DNA of 64,000 bases from Cristatella mucedo (GCA_009760855.2 WPIO01000023.1:2697001-2761000); one strand, 5' to 3'; shown: positions 20,300 through 32,887, counted from the stretch's first letter. The notes: generated by a model not told the origin, from the sequence alone. Numbers and translations are program-made.

Positions 20300-22860
20300 A
20301 CTCAGCCACAGTAGCTTGCCGCGCGGGGCGCTCGGCCGCCGCGGCCGCTCGCGTGCGCGAGCGAACGAGCGAACGAGCGAGCGAACGAGCGAGCGAGCGG
20401 CAGAGTGACTAGCGATCTTCGCACAGCCATCGGAGCCTGTAGCTTCTTTTTCGCGCGGCGTCTTATTTCGACGCTATGGCCGCGGGATGGGGACGGGGCC
20501 GGTGATGGGGGCGCTGCGACTGCCACGCGACAGCGACGAGAGGTGCGGAGAGAGAGAAGCCAGGCGGCTGAGTCAGCTTGGGGTTGCAGCTTCCGGTGCA
20601 CGAGCGCACGCGTCTCCTCCGTTCGCCGCGAGCCATTTGCTCGGCGCCCGAGATGCGGCGTCAGCGAGCCCTGCATTACAGGCTTCTAGCGTGAGCGGCA
20701 CCGCTAGGCCGCGTTTAGCCGCGCCGCTCGTGGCTCCAGCCCATGCGCGCACACGTGCGCGCATGCGTGCGACCAGCACGCGTTCCCGAAGCCCACCGAT
20801 CTCCCCAGATGCCCCAAACCCACCCTGCCGGGTCCCATCGATCCGCGACACTGCGGTCTCGCTTTACCCAAGACTGCCGCCTCACGGGCGGTTCGCGAAC
20901 CCTCAAAGACGACGACGCCGCCTCGGCCTCGCCCCCATTGCAGCGGCGGCAGCGGTCGCCGGCCGCCGCGGCGGCAATTTCTTGTCATTTTGAGCCAAAA
21001 AAACGGCAGCTGCTTCGAATCGCTCGCGCGCCGACGGTTCGCCGATTCGCTTTGCTCCAATTAGAATTAAGCGGCGATGACGCTAATTACGGGCTCCTGC
21101 CTCCGGCTGTATTATCTAACCGGCAGCAGCGTCGGGCCGCGAGCGCACGCGAGGCCGCGGCGGGGACGGGTCTCGGCGACGGCGGCGCGCGCGTGCGAGC
21201 GCACCGCCTTCTCTCGTCCCGCCGTCTGGAGCGGCGGCGGAGGCGGCGGCGGTCCAGAAGCGTCGCGGTCGGTCGGTCGCATTCGGCGTCGGTCAGCGCC
21301 GCAAGCTGGCGCTCGGCGGGCCGCGCCGGCGGGAGGTGGAAGGGGGTGATGGCGAGCAAGCGGGCGACGAACAGAGACCCTCTCGGCGGAGCGCATCGAG
21401 CTCTACTCACGTCGTGTGCCGGCTCCTCCTCCTCCGACAGACCTCGCGCAGCCAGGCGAAGACCGATTCGTTCGACTTCCGGCACGTTCGCCCCCACCTC
21501 CTCCCGGCAGCTGCGGCGGCTGCTGCGGGTTTCGGCCGGACGTCGCGGCCGCCAGCGGCTGCCGCTACATCGACTCCGGTTTCCCTGCGGTAACGCGGGA
21601 AGCGCGCGTGCGACTGCCGTTGCTGCGGGGAGGGTTTCCCAGGGCGTCGCTTGCGTTGTAGCTCGCGATCAATAAAAATGCCGAGCGCGGCGACCGGGCA
21701 TTGGCTAAACCTTGACCCTGACTCATCAATCTGATAATTGCCCGTCGATTCGATAGGCGCGGCGCGAGCGAGCGCGTCTGGCGACGCCCAATACGCGGCC
21801 TGCGGAGACGCGTCTTGCATTTTTGGCCGAGAAAATTCGGAGGCGCGCCGTCGCGCGTCGCTCCCATTCACGGTGGTTTTATGCTGGAGCAAGGCAAACA
21901 GCGTCGCTCGCTCCGCACAATCGCTGCGGGTGCTGAGCTGGACGTGCCCGAGCACGCTCGGCGGTCGAGTGCCACCGGGCAAAGACGTAGCGGCTACAGA
22001 GCAGGGCGCGCGTTACCGCGCGCCGAAAAATTGGTGGACGTGCGGCTTTGCAGACGAGAAAGCGACTTCAATGATGACAACTTTTTGTTTTGAAGACTCG
22101 CCGCCGAAAACGGGGCAATATCAGTCGCATCTGTCCGTCCAAACGTCTCCGGAGTGCGGCGCAGATTTCGAAGGGCGTTCCGCAAGCTGGTGGTTCAACA
22201 TCTCTACCGATTGATGCTAGTACGCGCGACTTCGCGCGGCATTGGCAAGACTGATAGCCGCGTGCAACAATGACGGGCGCCTGTCACGTGGCGGGGGACG
22301 AGCGAGAACGAGCGGCCGTCCCGGCGTGCCTGGCTGCGACGTGCCTGGCGCGTCTTAAGCTGCTGCAGCGGCGCTTGCGCCCGCAACTGGCTTGGGCAGC
22401 TGAGGTTGCACCTGCAGCTCGCCGCAGAAGCAGCGCCGAGTGGCCGAGCGGCAGCGCGCGAGACCGGGCGCCGACCGACGCTCGCGTCGGCGACCGGACT
22501 CGTGGGCAGCCGGCGCCGACAGAGGGAACGCCGAGCGAGGAGCGGTGAGGTCAGGAGCCAGCGATTGGGCCAGAGTAGCGCCTACCGGCTATTCACGGCT
22601 CTGTTTACCCGCGCCGAAACAAAGGCCGATTTCCGCGGCCGTAGCGAAAGAGCGGACGTCCTCGCGCGGCGGCTGCCGGTAACAACCCGCCGACGCCACC
22701 AGACGCGGCAGCCGAGCAACGCCACTAAGCCGAGCCAGAGCCCGCCGCGCTAACAAGCTGAGTGGGTGAATCTTGGCTTTGGCTTGGCCCGGTATACGGT
22801 TAGCGTGCGTCGCTTGCCGGCTCAGTCCGCTCCAACCGTTTGAGAACGGAATGCCACGCT
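20300..22860. other. CpG-dense DNA without recognised gene
   Basis: Continuation of the CpG-rich block, with small GC-rich tandem units (GCGAACGAGCGA type near 20355-20400). It may be a promoter or 5' exon region. No exon could be supported. Confidence 0.4.
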
Positions 22861-22874
22861 GACTATTTACGTGT

Positions 22875-22901
22875 TTGTCTCTCTCTCCCTCACTCTCTCC
22901 C

Positions 22902-22970
<69 letters not shown>

Positions 22971-23040
22971 GTCTCTCTCTCTCTCTTGCCCTCTCTCTTT
23001 CTCTCTCTCTCTCTCCCCCGCTCCCTCTTCTCTCACTCTC
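22875..23040. repeat. (CT)n microsatellite
   Basis: A nearly pure CT array with a few CCCT, TGT and TTGC interruptions. Confidence 0.95.
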
Positions 23041-23044
23041 GAGC

Positions 23045-24765
23045 AGCTCATCTGCAGAAGCGCTCACTCAGATCGTGGGTATGATCCGAACATGGCGCTA
23101 GCGTTTGGTAGCGTGGGCCGCGCGACCGTAAGGTAGCGTCTGCCGGCACGGCCGCGCAAAAGAATGCCCCTCAGACTGCCGGCTTAATTAGAGTGGAGCA
23201 GTTAGCATTATGGCGCGGCCCCTTAGAAATTAGCACTCACAGTCGAAGGAGGTGTTGTAAAAGTAGTAAGCCCCTAAATGGTAAAACGCGCCTCAAGCGG
23301 CACATGTGATAGAAAATCGGGACGACGCATGTAACATTTCAATTGAAACGCCAGGGCCGGCGGATACAGTCAGAAATGGCTGTTGATAGAACTGAAGGCA
23401 CGCTGACGTAGCTGTTGACGACATTAGCACTCTGATAGGATTATAGCGCGAAAATCTCGTTGACCAAGTGTAGTGCGTGGCAGTTTGCACTTTCGCTTAG
23501 TCGGTAGCCAGCACTTAGTGAGACCCTCCTTATTGTTCGTCGTTCAAATTTCATCGTCAATCACCGGTGACTATTTAATTCCGGAAACGGATACAAGGCC
23601 TGTAATCGCATTCGCTATCTATTCTGAAATATGGAGCACTTACCAAAATGGCTTGCGATCGATCTTATTGGCTCCCGGGTTCTCTTTGGGCCAGCTTAAG
23701 GCATCTCTACTTTGGCCGGGTTTCCATGAGATACCATTTAAGCTCGACAACGATTCATAAATAAGGCCCCTAGGCCGGTCTTTAAATCCGAAGTTCTACC
23801 GACCATTCCGAGGTTTCGCGGGTATTGCGTGTAACAATCCGCTATTCGAAAGTGTGCGTAGAGCAGAATAGAATGAGTCATTCGTTAGACCACCTTTAAC
23901 CAAACGGTGCAAGATCAGCCGCCGAGTCCTGCACGCGTGCCCACGTGCGCGCGTGTGCGTTTACGCGGCTGGCAAATATGGTTAAAGAAAAAGAAGTAAT
24001 AATGAAGAAGTTGGCCACTTCTTGGGTGCAGCACAAATCACTTGCGGCGCCGGCATAATTAAGCAGGCCGTGACAGCGAGCGTTGCACCTGACAATTAGC
24101 GGACATTGACTGTGCGTATTCACGATAGAATGGAGCGAATTAAGACACGAACTTGTGTAACTGTGCAAGCTGCCTGCAGTTGAAAATTCCGCTCAGTCAT
24201 CTCCGCCCGTACGAACTCGCACAAAGTATCTGTAAGATTTCGATTGTAAACAGAATCAATTTCGCAAAAATTTAAAAATTGCACTATTTGAACGATCCCG
24301 GAGAGCTCTGCTTTCGGACGGTGCGAACGAAGCGTACAGCGGAAGCGCGAACTGCTTCCGGCGGGACTGTAGTTTGGTCCATCCTCGCGTCAGTCTCCGC
24401 TCTCTCCGCAGGAAAGCAGCGGCTGCGATACGGCGCTACGGGTCCACTGAAGCTCGGCGTGACCAGTTTTGCATCCTTAGTCTTGTGTCGATTGGAAGTC
24501 AATAAATAGCCTGTGGCTTGCCGTGACGCGATCGGTCAAGATATGTCACTGATGCTGCTGTCTAAGCGGCACAGCACCCGTGGGCTAGAAATGAGTTGGC
24601 ACACGAAGTGAAGAGCAATAGTCATGACACTGCTTCCAGTGCTTAAAGCGACAGAATATCGGGGTCGATAGTCGGCTGGTGGGCCCTTCGACCGGCACTA
24701 CTCACCCGGCACGTTACTAAATCTGCCACGCGTCTCTAAAGCAAACATTCTATGCTGAAGTTCTA
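23045..24765. other. No feature recognised
   Basis: Mixed-composition DNA. Frames are short and uninformative. Confidence 0.45.
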
Positions 24766-24874
<109 letters not shown>

Positions 24875-25299
24875 TGTGTTTGCTCCCTCTCATAAGCTTT
24901 CTCATATTTCCTGTTATTGATCGCAGGCTTTAGTATCTGAAATTGAGTGTTTGAACTCAACGCTTGGTCACTGATAACGAATCCAATTTGCCAGCGACAT
25001 CCTATATGTAACGTCCCTCTCTTGTAGATTACCCAGCTGAGCTGGGCATACTCCGATTGGCTTGAGTTGAGCTTGCGCAGAATTAAAAACATGATGATAG
25101 CCTATGCAAAACGATAGCAATATTCAAGATTGAATAGCAAGTGCTCCGCAGTGCTCACGACCTCGAAGGTGGAGAATAGGGTCCATTGACGAATAATGAA
25201 TGACAAGATAATGCACTACATAGGCAACGTCAATGAAAGACAGCACGCTGAATGATGTACTGGAGGGTGTACGCATTGAAATTAAAGAACATCGTTATT

Positions 25300-25362
25300 T
25301 AGATATAATGGAATGCATCTGTGTATCGCCTTAGAAGAACTCAATCTCTATCAAGGCGATAT
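25300..25362 (-). mobile_element. SINE family B tail fragment
   Basis: It reads ATGCATCTGTGTATCGCCTT, AGAAGAACTCAATCTCTATC and AAGGCG, a diverged reverse complement of the family-B tail. It lies directly beside the LINE end at 25365. Confidence 0.45.
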
Positions 25363-25364
25363 AA

Positions 25365-26105
25365 TAATAAGAATAATGCACTTGATAAAGCATCCTCAGA
25401 GAACTCAATCTCTCGCTAGGTGCTTTACATCTGCTGCAAAGGGAAATGCAATTGATTGGTGAGTAATATCAAACTTGATAAACAAACAAGATAAATAACA
25501 TGGTTAGGGGTGACATGCACAGGGTCAGCATGCAAATGTGGTTAGTGGCAGCATGCACAGTGTCAGCACTCATAAGCACATGAAGGACGAATCACAGGGA
25601 CCCACTAAATGCTGTCCTAAATAGGTGTGTTTTTTAAGTTCTTTTTAAATGTGGTCAAGTCAGGAGATGTTCTGCCGCAGGTCGGGAGGGAGTTCCAGGT
25701 TTTGAGAGCATACGAACTAAATGTACGGTCTCCAAAGGATTCGAGGTTTGTACGAGGTATTTGTAGAGTATTGGATTCCGAAAAGCGGGGTTACAATGCT
25801 TGGCCTGATGGGGGAGTTGATCTGAGAGATAGGCTGGAGCCAAAGAATGAAGTGACCTAAAAGTGAGCGACAAAACCTTGAAGTCAATCCGATGCTTGAC
25901 TGGTAGCCAGTGCAGGTCGGCGAGAAGTGGTATAATTTGGTAACTGCGACGCTCACGACAGACAAGCCTAGCTGCAGAGTTTTGCACCAGCTGCAATCGC
26001 CTGATCGCACATGCTGGTAGGCCAGTAAGCAGTGAGTTGCAGAAGTCGAGACGGGATGTCACGAATGCACGGACCAACTTGGACGTGGTATTCTTATCTA
26101 AACAA
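25365..26105 (-). mobile_element. CR1/L2-type LINE 3' end, 5'-truncated
   Basis: The plus strand begins with the tail AATAATGCACTTGATAAAGC, AATCTCTCGCTAGGTGC. The minus strand encodes the RT C-terminus: VTSRLDFCNSLLTGLPACAI, RLQLVQNSAARLVC, ADLHWLPVKHRIDFKVLSLT, SLHSLAPAYLSD. It is closely related to the copies at 16341-16882 and 29866-31680, with fewer lesions in this part than either. Confidence 0.85.
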
Positions 26106-26148
26106 GCCTAAATTTTAGCAAGGTTATGAAGCTGAAATTCATATACAT

Positions 26149-26149
26149 G

Positions 26150-26240
<91 letters not shown>
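26149..26240. repeat. (CA)n(TA)n compound microsatellite
   Basis: About 17 CA units are followed by about 25 TA units. Confidence 0.95.
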
Positions 26241-26241
<1 letters not shown>

Positions 26242-26244
26242 AAG

Positions 26245-27585
26245 GGCTTGAGCTCACCAGCTTGGTCGTGAATAATCGTCACATAGTATTTACAGCGACA
26301 GAATTATTTACGGAAGATCAGCATGCTTATTTACCGTTACATAGTTATGAGATCAATTAAGGAGGTTTGCCTGCGGGTCGCATCGCGCATCGCACGACCT
26401 CGTTTCCGGACCCCCTGCTGCCTTTACAATTTTCTGACTTGTGCAACCTCAAGCGGCACCCCTCTCTTTTGTGTGCAACCGTATTACCGCCAGTAAATCC
26501 GAAAAGTCTGGCAGACTAGTCACAGTTAAGTTCGTCTTTCATAGAGCACTAAAAAGCTACTCAACTGCGTTCTACACCCAAATTCAAGAAGAAGAGATCG
26601 ACATTGCCGAGGCCATTACCGCGTAGTACAACGAGGACCTGCACAACGATAGCAAAAGCGACAGACAATATTACTGAGCAGAAAATGGGATGCATTGCTT
26701 GTGAAGCCGTGGCAGAAAAAGATGCTGACAGGAAAGAACTCTTCCGGGCGTACACTGTCGGTTTTCCTTTGGTCCTTATTCGCTACCGATTTCATCTTGG
26801 ATGCGTACGTCGCAAGCGGCGGGGAAGCGAGCCAAGCTATGAGGAAGATTGATGATTTTGACGGTGGTTTTACCTCTTGGCTAAGACCTGCGGTCAGGAG
26901 CAAACGATTGATTATTGTAGCCATAAAGTTTACCTTTTTTATTGCTTTGAATGGAATGGTGGATGATGTGACCGGATGAAATACTGAATGCATTCTCGAG
27001 TCCATGCACCTATCCTAGAAGCACCATGAATGCATTCTAGAGCCCCCATTCTAGAGGCACATTATAAGCGCTAGCTGTAGTAGCTTGATTTTATATCGGC
27101 GAGCGCGTCGAGCACTGAATAATAGTTAACTATGTTAAATTAAATTGAATACAATTAAGTTAATTGGAAACTGAATTTAAATCGACCGGCACTCAGTCGC
27201 CGACGAAGCCTCGACCGACCGTAGATCAATTCCAAAGCTCCCAGTGCTAGCTGGCTGGCGCTCGCGGCTGTAAATGCAGCACACAAAGAGACCATTCGTC
27301 GAGACTACAATGACGTCAATCGCTGAGAGCGACGCATCAAAGTAGTGCGCGAAGCTGGCGCGAGCGCTGTCGCGTGCGACTCCTTTCGCGGACACGACTT
27401 TCCAGGGACCGCACTGCTGGTGGAGCTAGTAGGACGCCGAAAGGAACCCGGGGCGGAAGGAAAACTGACCTAGGGTAACACTTCCTGCAAGAAAAAAAAA
27501 GTATCGAATCCGTACGTAATAACCAAGAAGAAACCGACCGTGTACATCCGCCGGATGACTGTTCGATCAGCATCGCGCCGGCTAC
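26245..27585. other. No gene recognised
   Basis: Overlapping frames of 60-130 codons at 26.4-27.0 kb on both strands look weakly protein-like in places, but no motif or splice border supports them. Two short related segments, GAATGCATTCTCGAG and GAATGCATTCTAGAG, occur near 26988 and 27028. Confidence 0.4.
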
Positions 27586-27591
27586 GGCGTC

Positions 27592-27745
27592 ATGACCAAT
27601 GCGGCACTGGTTTGGCCCAGTAGTTAAGGTTCTCGCTCCGAAAAATGTCTGGCTGAGGTCGTGGGCTCGAGCCCCGTGGCATTCGTGAAGCGCCTGAATA
27701 GAGATTAAATTCTCCAAGGGCACTATACGAATGAATTAAATATAT
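27592..27745 (+). mobile_element. tRNA-derived SINE, family B
   Basis: Head TTGGCCCAGTAGTTAAGG (A box) and GGTCGTGGGCTCGAGCCCC (B box), then GAAGCGCCTGAATAGAGATT, AAATTCTCCAAGGGCACTAT and ACGAATGAATTAAA. It ends in an AT microsatellite. Confidence 0.8.
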
Positions 27746-27952
27746 ATATATATATATGTATATGTATATATGAGCACATATATATATATGCTCATACATA
27801 CTATATATAAGCTCACACATACATATATTTAACAATAATTTATTTAATATATATATATATATATTATATTTATATATATATATTAAATAAATTATCTGCT
27901 CATATATATATATATATATATATATATGAGCACATATATATATATGCTCTCA
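27738..27952. repeat. (TA)n-rich block with nested palindromes
   Basis: TA arrays are interrupted by GAGCACATATA and GCTCATA motifs that occur in both orientations. A long self-complementary core surrounds 27835-27895 (AATAATTTATTTAATATATA ... TATTAAATAAATTAT). Confidence 0.85.
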
Positions 27953-27994
27953 GTTTTCTGCTCATAATTGTTTTTGCTATAAAACTATTACGTG

Positions 27995-28130
27995 TCATTT
28001 GCATAGCGCCCAAAGAAAACTCACTCTCTATGCAGGCGCCTCAGATATGCCGCAGGGCTCGACCCCACGACCTCATGGTCATTACGGTGAGGGCGGCTCC
28101 AGCTAAACCAGCCAAACTATGCCTGATATA
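27995..28130 (-). mobile_element. tRNA-derived SINE, family B
   Basis: The plus strand reads CATTTGCATAGCGCCCAAAG, CTCTCTATGCAGGCGCCTCA, GGGCTCGACCCCACGACCTC and GCTAAACCAGCCA: tail, B box and A box in reverse. Confidence 0.75.
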
Positions 28131-28298
28131 ATTACTCGCGATTATTCAATGATGCGATAATCTACGGCCGAGGCCGTACAAAAGCCGGGGCCATGAGAAA
28201 GGTGGGAGTTTTGATTCGAGACTCGGGGGGCATTGGAGCTAATTTAAGCGCCAGGCCGGAGAGCCGTCGGTGTACGTCATGACCGCCGCTGTACGCCT

Positions 28299-28515
28299 GC
28301 AAGCGTCCGCTGCTGTCGCATGGACTTGTCTACCTTAAGGATACTGACTTCCTATGTTAAGGTGTGAGCGTTCTGGGCTATGTTCGCCGTGTTCCTGGCA
28401 CTGCCGGCAAACCTGTGTGCATCGGTGCCTAACAAGTAACTAGCCTTGTTAGTACAAGGCTCAGGCGTCACCAGTTTTCGTCACGCTTCGGCGGAGACTA
28501 GCGCCGCTGCGAGCG
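28299..28515. repeat. Dispersed repeat D, copy 2
   Basis: It aligns with 19076-19290 (see that entry), with substitutions and small indels throughout. Weaker similarity may continue to about 28600. Confidence 0.7.
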
Positions 28516-28867
28516 CTGCCTTTGCGGCCCAGCTCTGACCGGCAGTGGATGCCGTACAGCACGTTTGTAACCGACTGTCGCTTTGAGGTCTTCACTAAAC
28601 TACGCGGTGGTGGTGACCACGATAATGTCGACTATTTTCCTTGGATTTGGTTCCATAAAGTAGCGTTGATTCATAGAAAGGACAAGTCGTTCGGAGTTCA
28701 CCGGACGAATAATTTACGGCTAGCCCCCGACTGGCACGCCTACCTCGCGCCTAGGGCAGCATTGCCGTCGCCCGCTCGCTGCAGCCGCAAAGAAATTCAG
28801 AGAATGAGACCGAAACCTACCTCGTTGACCAGTGTCTTCTGCTTGCGCTGAGCTCAAATGTAATAAA

Positions 28868-28962
28868 TGCAGTTCGTTAGCATAGCGCCCTTAAAAGACC
28901 TTAAATCTCTATTCAGGCGCTTCGCAAATACCACGCGGCTCGAGCCCACACGCAGATAGTAT
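28868..28962 (-). mobile_element. SINE family B, partial
   Basis: The plus strand reads GTTAGCATAGCGCCCTTAAA, AATCTCTATTCAGGCGCTTC and GCGGCTCGAGCCCACACG. The A-box end is lost. Confidence 0.65.
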
Positions 28963-28969
28963 TGACGAG

Positions 28970-29795
28970 CCTCGTACGTGTTTTGGCCCTGTTTTCGGCC
29001 GGAGAATGCGGTTTGAGAATGCGGCGCTCAAAAAAGTTAAGCACTCATTTGCAAGCGTGAAGCTAGTCCGCCAAAGATCGTGCCCTTTGCGAGAGTTGTA
29101 AGCCGTTCCGCTGACACGGTAGCGGACGCGGATCGGCAGCTCTGCGGAGCAATTAGCTGAAACGGAGCCTTACGGCCTTCGGCAGAGCTGCGGCTGGCGC
29201 CGTGCGGTTTCGGCGTTGCCGCAGTTGGCTTCTACCGCAGCGTAATTTTCAGGCAGAATTAGAGCTACCAGTGCAATGGTCTTTCTGCTAAAGGAATACT
29301 GGCTGCAGTTGCGTCAGCTGTGCTGACCAGTAAGACAGCCAAGTCGGCACCCACGGTGCCTGGCATTACGGCCGATCCCATCAACACCCCCCCCCCCCCC
29401 GGAATGCGTCGAATCTGTGCTGAATTCGCGGGCATTCAGTGAGCCGGATGTCGGCGGAAACCGACCAGTCAGCGTCTGGACGTGGTCTCACATACTGCTT
29501 GACGTGCCGCTAGGGGCAGCATGCGGAACTGGTTGTGCAAGACCATGCCGTAGTGATTTCGTTCTCTGATGGGGCAGTGCAAAATACCGTCTTTAGCCTC
29601 GTGACCATTTTGAGGTGCAGAACATTGGCCCGTCGTTGTTTTCGAAACCGCATTCGCTATCTTCAGTCCGTGTTTTTGTCTTGCATTGTCTTTCACTCAT
29701 CCCTTGAACAGCGACGTGAATTCGACGGTATGCTTCTCATCCTCGCCGTGCTGGTTTGAACCAGCGGTGTGTAAGTGCTCGGCCCCCCCCCCCCG
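28970..29795. other. No feature recognised
   Basis: Contains a C-run at 29387-29400 and another at 29786-29796. No coding signal seen. Confidence 0.5.
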
Positions 29796-29799
29796 ACAA

Positions 29800-29862
29800 A
29801 GGTCAAGTTAAATGTAATCAATGGCCGAGGTCATAGGCTCGAGCCCAGCGGCGTATGTCTTC
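29800..29862 (+). mobile_element. SINE family B head fragment
   Basis: It reads ATGGCCGAGGTCATAGGCTC, GAGCCCAGCGGCGTATGT: the B-box part of the family-B head, cut off where the LINE begins. Confidence 0.5.
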
Positions 29863-29865
29863 ATC

Positions 29866-31680
29866 TTCAAGATGGCAGCATCCACCATACAATGCTTTCC
29901 CTCAATTCCTTGCAGCACCTCAATGTCTACATTCAAGGAGAACACTAGTGACCTCTACCAGTAGTTCATATCCCAATCAAAGATAACAGCTGCTGACATT
30001 CATAACTAACATCATTAATGCGTTATTAGCCTCAGGTCATGTCGCAGCACCTTTCAAAAAGGCTGTAGTCAGGCCACTACTCAAGAAAGAATCACTAGAC
30101 CAAGAGAACCTGAGCAACCTCCGCCCAGTCTCCCTTCTAATGGTCCTATACAAAACATTGGAACGAGTCGTGGCAGACCAGCCGACCTCATATATTGAAA
30201 ATTCCAGCCTTGCTAGTAAGTTCCAGTCTGACTTTAGAGCTAATCACTCTATACAGAGCCGGCATTGTTTCGGGTGTTTAACGATCTTCTTAGGAATTCA
30301 GACTTAGGTCGTGTCTCTCTGCTTGTTTTGCTTGATCTTTCGGCAGCTTTTGATACTATCGATCACAAAGTCCCTCTTGAGCGCCTCTCATCTCGCCTGG
30401 GCATCACTAGCACTGCTCTGCAATGGTTCGGGTCCTGCCTCAATGGGAGACTCCAGAGTATTGATGTGAACGGACAATGATCATCTGAGGAACCTCTGAA
30501 ATATGGGGCACCTCAGGGCGCCGTGCTTGGTCCGGTTCTTTTCACGACTTATACCCTTCCTCTTTCCTATGTGATTGCCAAGCACAGCCTAGGCTTTCAC
30601 TTCTATGCAGATGACACTCAGTTGTACCTTTGCTTTGATCCCTCCCAGCCCTCCAGCACGTCGAATTCTCATAACTCCCTAGCTGCATGCATTAATCACA
30701 TCCGCACATGGATGGCAGCAAACTTTCTTAAATAGAATGTTGATACAACTAACTTTATAGTTATGGGCAAACCAAGTGTGATTCAGAAATTGGACAGGCT
30801 AACGTTCAAATTCGGCTCTTCCAGAATACCTCCTATTGAATCTGCACACAATCTTAGTGTCCTATTTCAAAGTGACTTTTCGTTAGACGACCATATCAGC
30901 TCCAGAATCAAGTCTGCTTACTTTCAGTGACAGAACATTGCTAAAATTCGGGATTGTTTAGACAGGGATACCACATCTAAATTGATCCATGCATTTCTGA
31001 CATCCTATCTTGGCTTCTGTAACTCACTGCTTGCTGGTCTACCGGCATGTGCAATCAGGCGCTTACAGCTGGTGCAAAACTCGGCAGCTAGGCTTGTCTG
31101 TCGTGAGCGTCGCAGTTGCCATATCACACCACTTTTCGCTGACCTGCACTGGCTCCAAGTCAAGCAACCCATCAACTTCAAGGTTTTGTCACTCACTTTC
31201 ACGACTCTCCATTCTTTGGCTTCAGCCTACCTATCAGCTCTCCTCCCGCACCAGGCTAAGCATCGTACCGCCCGCTTTTCGGAATCTAATTGTTTACCCG
31301 TACCTTATACAAACCTCAAATCCTTTGGAGACCGTGCATTTACTTCGTGTGCTCCCAAAGTCTGGAACTCACTTTCGATTGCATCGGAACATCTCCTGAC
31401 TTGTCTACATTTAAAAAGAAACTAAAAACGCATCTATTTATCACGGCATTTAGTGGGTCCCTGTGATTAATCCTATATGTGCTGGTGAGTGCTGACACTG
31501 CATGCTGCCACTAACCAAAGTTGCATGCTGACTCTGTGCATGTCACTCGTAACCATGTTATTCTTGTTGTTACCACTAACCATTCGATCGTGCTTCTTTT
31601 GCGGCAAATGTAAATTTCCTAGAAAGAGATTGAGTTCTCTGAAGGCGCTATATCAAATGTATCATTATTATTATTATGGG
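29866..31680 (+). mobile_element. CR1/L2-type LINE, reverse transcriptase to 3' end
   Basis: The longest LINE copy in the window. It starts just before the RT domain; the endonuclease part is absent. RT landmarks are RPLLKKESLD and LRPVSLL near 30075-30140, the catalytic aspartate in VLLDLSAAFDTIDH (Asp codon at 30334), GAPQGAVLGPVLF near 30505-30545, and the catalytic YADD at 30604-30615. The CR1/L2-type C-terminus follows, with LDLHW-like ADLHWLQVKQPINFKVLSLT and APKVWNSLS. Three in-frame stops (30478, 30733, 30928) and two frameshifts (near 30262 and 31390) make it inactive. The 3' end has the stem-forming tail and (ATT)n. Confidence 0.9.
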
Positions 31681-31703
31681 AAGAGCCTGAATTCAGATTA
31701 ATT

Positions 31704-31706
<3 letters not shown>

Positions 31707-31743
<37 letters not shown>

Positions 31744-31745
31744 CA
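31707..31745. repeat. (TA)n microsatellite
   Basis: About 14 TA units directly after the LINE 3' end. Confidence 0.9.
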
Positions 31746-31892
31746 TTGATTAATTGTAGCGTTAACTGAAAGTCAACCCAAAGGTCTCAGTACAGCGGAC
31801 GATCTCCAATACGGGTTTATTAATAGCGGAACTCGAAGTTCCGGAACGGAAGAATGCGTCCAGCCTGTATCGCGACTGTCTAGGCGACGTAT

Positions 31893-31990
31893 ACAATAAT
31901 AATAACGCATTTAATATAACAGTAAGACATTAGATGTAGCGCCCTCAGAGTACTCAATCTCTTTCTAGGCATTTACATTTGCAATAAAGA
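31893..31990 (-). mobile_element. LINE 3' tail, extremely 5'-truncated
   Basis: (AAT)n, then GATGTAGCGCCCTCAGAGTA, CTCAATCTCTTTCTAGGCAT and TTACATTTGC, the reverse complement of the last 90 bp of the LINE. Confidence 0.7.
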
Positions 31991-31999
31991 TGGTGTCTC

Positions 32000-32640
32000 T
32001 GCTTCTACGTCGCACGATCGGTCTAACACTTGCTCCGTGCTATAGTCGCCCGCCTTTTGCCGTTAAGAGCTCCTATAGAGACGCGACTATGCCGCCGCCA
32101 CCGCCGCCGCCGCCACCGCAGCCATCGGTCGTGATGCTGCGTCCAGTTTCGTATGAGCGAGAGCCACTCCAGCGCCGTCTCGCAGTCGTGCAGTGAAACT
32201 TTGCCGGAGAAAAATAATAAATTCTGGTTAGCGACGAGCGAGCTTCTCCGCGGCGAATGCTTCCTCTCCTTACCCACCGCCCATCGAGGCGGCGGCGATT
32301 GAGGCCGAGATGGGGTGCGCCCGGCATGAGTGACGCGCTCGCTCCGTCGCCACCAGTTCGCGCTAGCGAGTCCTCCGACTGCCTCGTTTGGTCGTCAAGC
32401 TTTCGTTGCCTCAGTGACTGGAATCGAGTTGAGGCTCGGCGTACCAAGCCGTAGCCGCGGCGGCTCAATTTGGCACCACTGCGGCGGTGGCATGGTTCGC
32501 CATTCGGGCTTGATGCGCGAGAGCAGCCGAGACCTACAAGCCGAGCAAGCCCTAATGCGCTGGCGAAGGTGAGCTCTCCTTTGCCAGAGATCAGCGGCTC
32601 TGGCTAATGAGTGCTCTAGCATTTAAGCGACTTCTTTGGT
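32000..32640. other. CpG-rich stretch with (CCG)n
   Basis: A pure CCG/CCGCCA run at 32091-32120 would encode polyproline or polyglycine. Frames are open by composition only. It may be a CpG island or 5' UTR. No gene could be supported. Confidence 0.4.
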
Positions 32641-32644
32641 TCGC

Positions 32645-32776
32645 TCTCTCCTCTCTCTGTCTGTCTCTGTCCGACACTGTCTGTCTCTCTCTTTCTCTTC
32701 TCTCTTCTCTTTTCTCTTTCGCTCATCTCTCTCCCTCTCTCTCTTCCCTCTCTCTCCCCTATCTCCCTCACTCTCT

Positions 32777-32838
<62 letters not shown>

Positions 32839-32843
32839 ATATA

Positions 32844-32887
<44 letters not shown>

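Noticed and set aside
20743-20775. GCGCGCACACGTGCGCGCAT alternating purine-pyrimidine segment as a regulatory palindrome
   Set aside because: Near-palindromic and Z-DNA-prone, but such strings are expected in this CpG-dense block.
20487-22214. Several 150-310 codon frames in CpG-rich DNA
   Set aside because: Stop codons are rare at this composition. The same region is open on both strands and none of the products looks folded or conserved.
26441-27005. Possible gene or DNA-transposon remnant on either strand
   Set aside because: Overlapping frames on both strands, no catalytic motif, no terminal repeats seen.
29385-29401. C/G homopolymer runs (also 7428, 18428, 29786, 45006, 59971, 62034)
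   Set aside because: Mononucleotide runs of about 11-14. They could form G-quadruplex-like structures, but nothing connects them to a gene or regulatory site.
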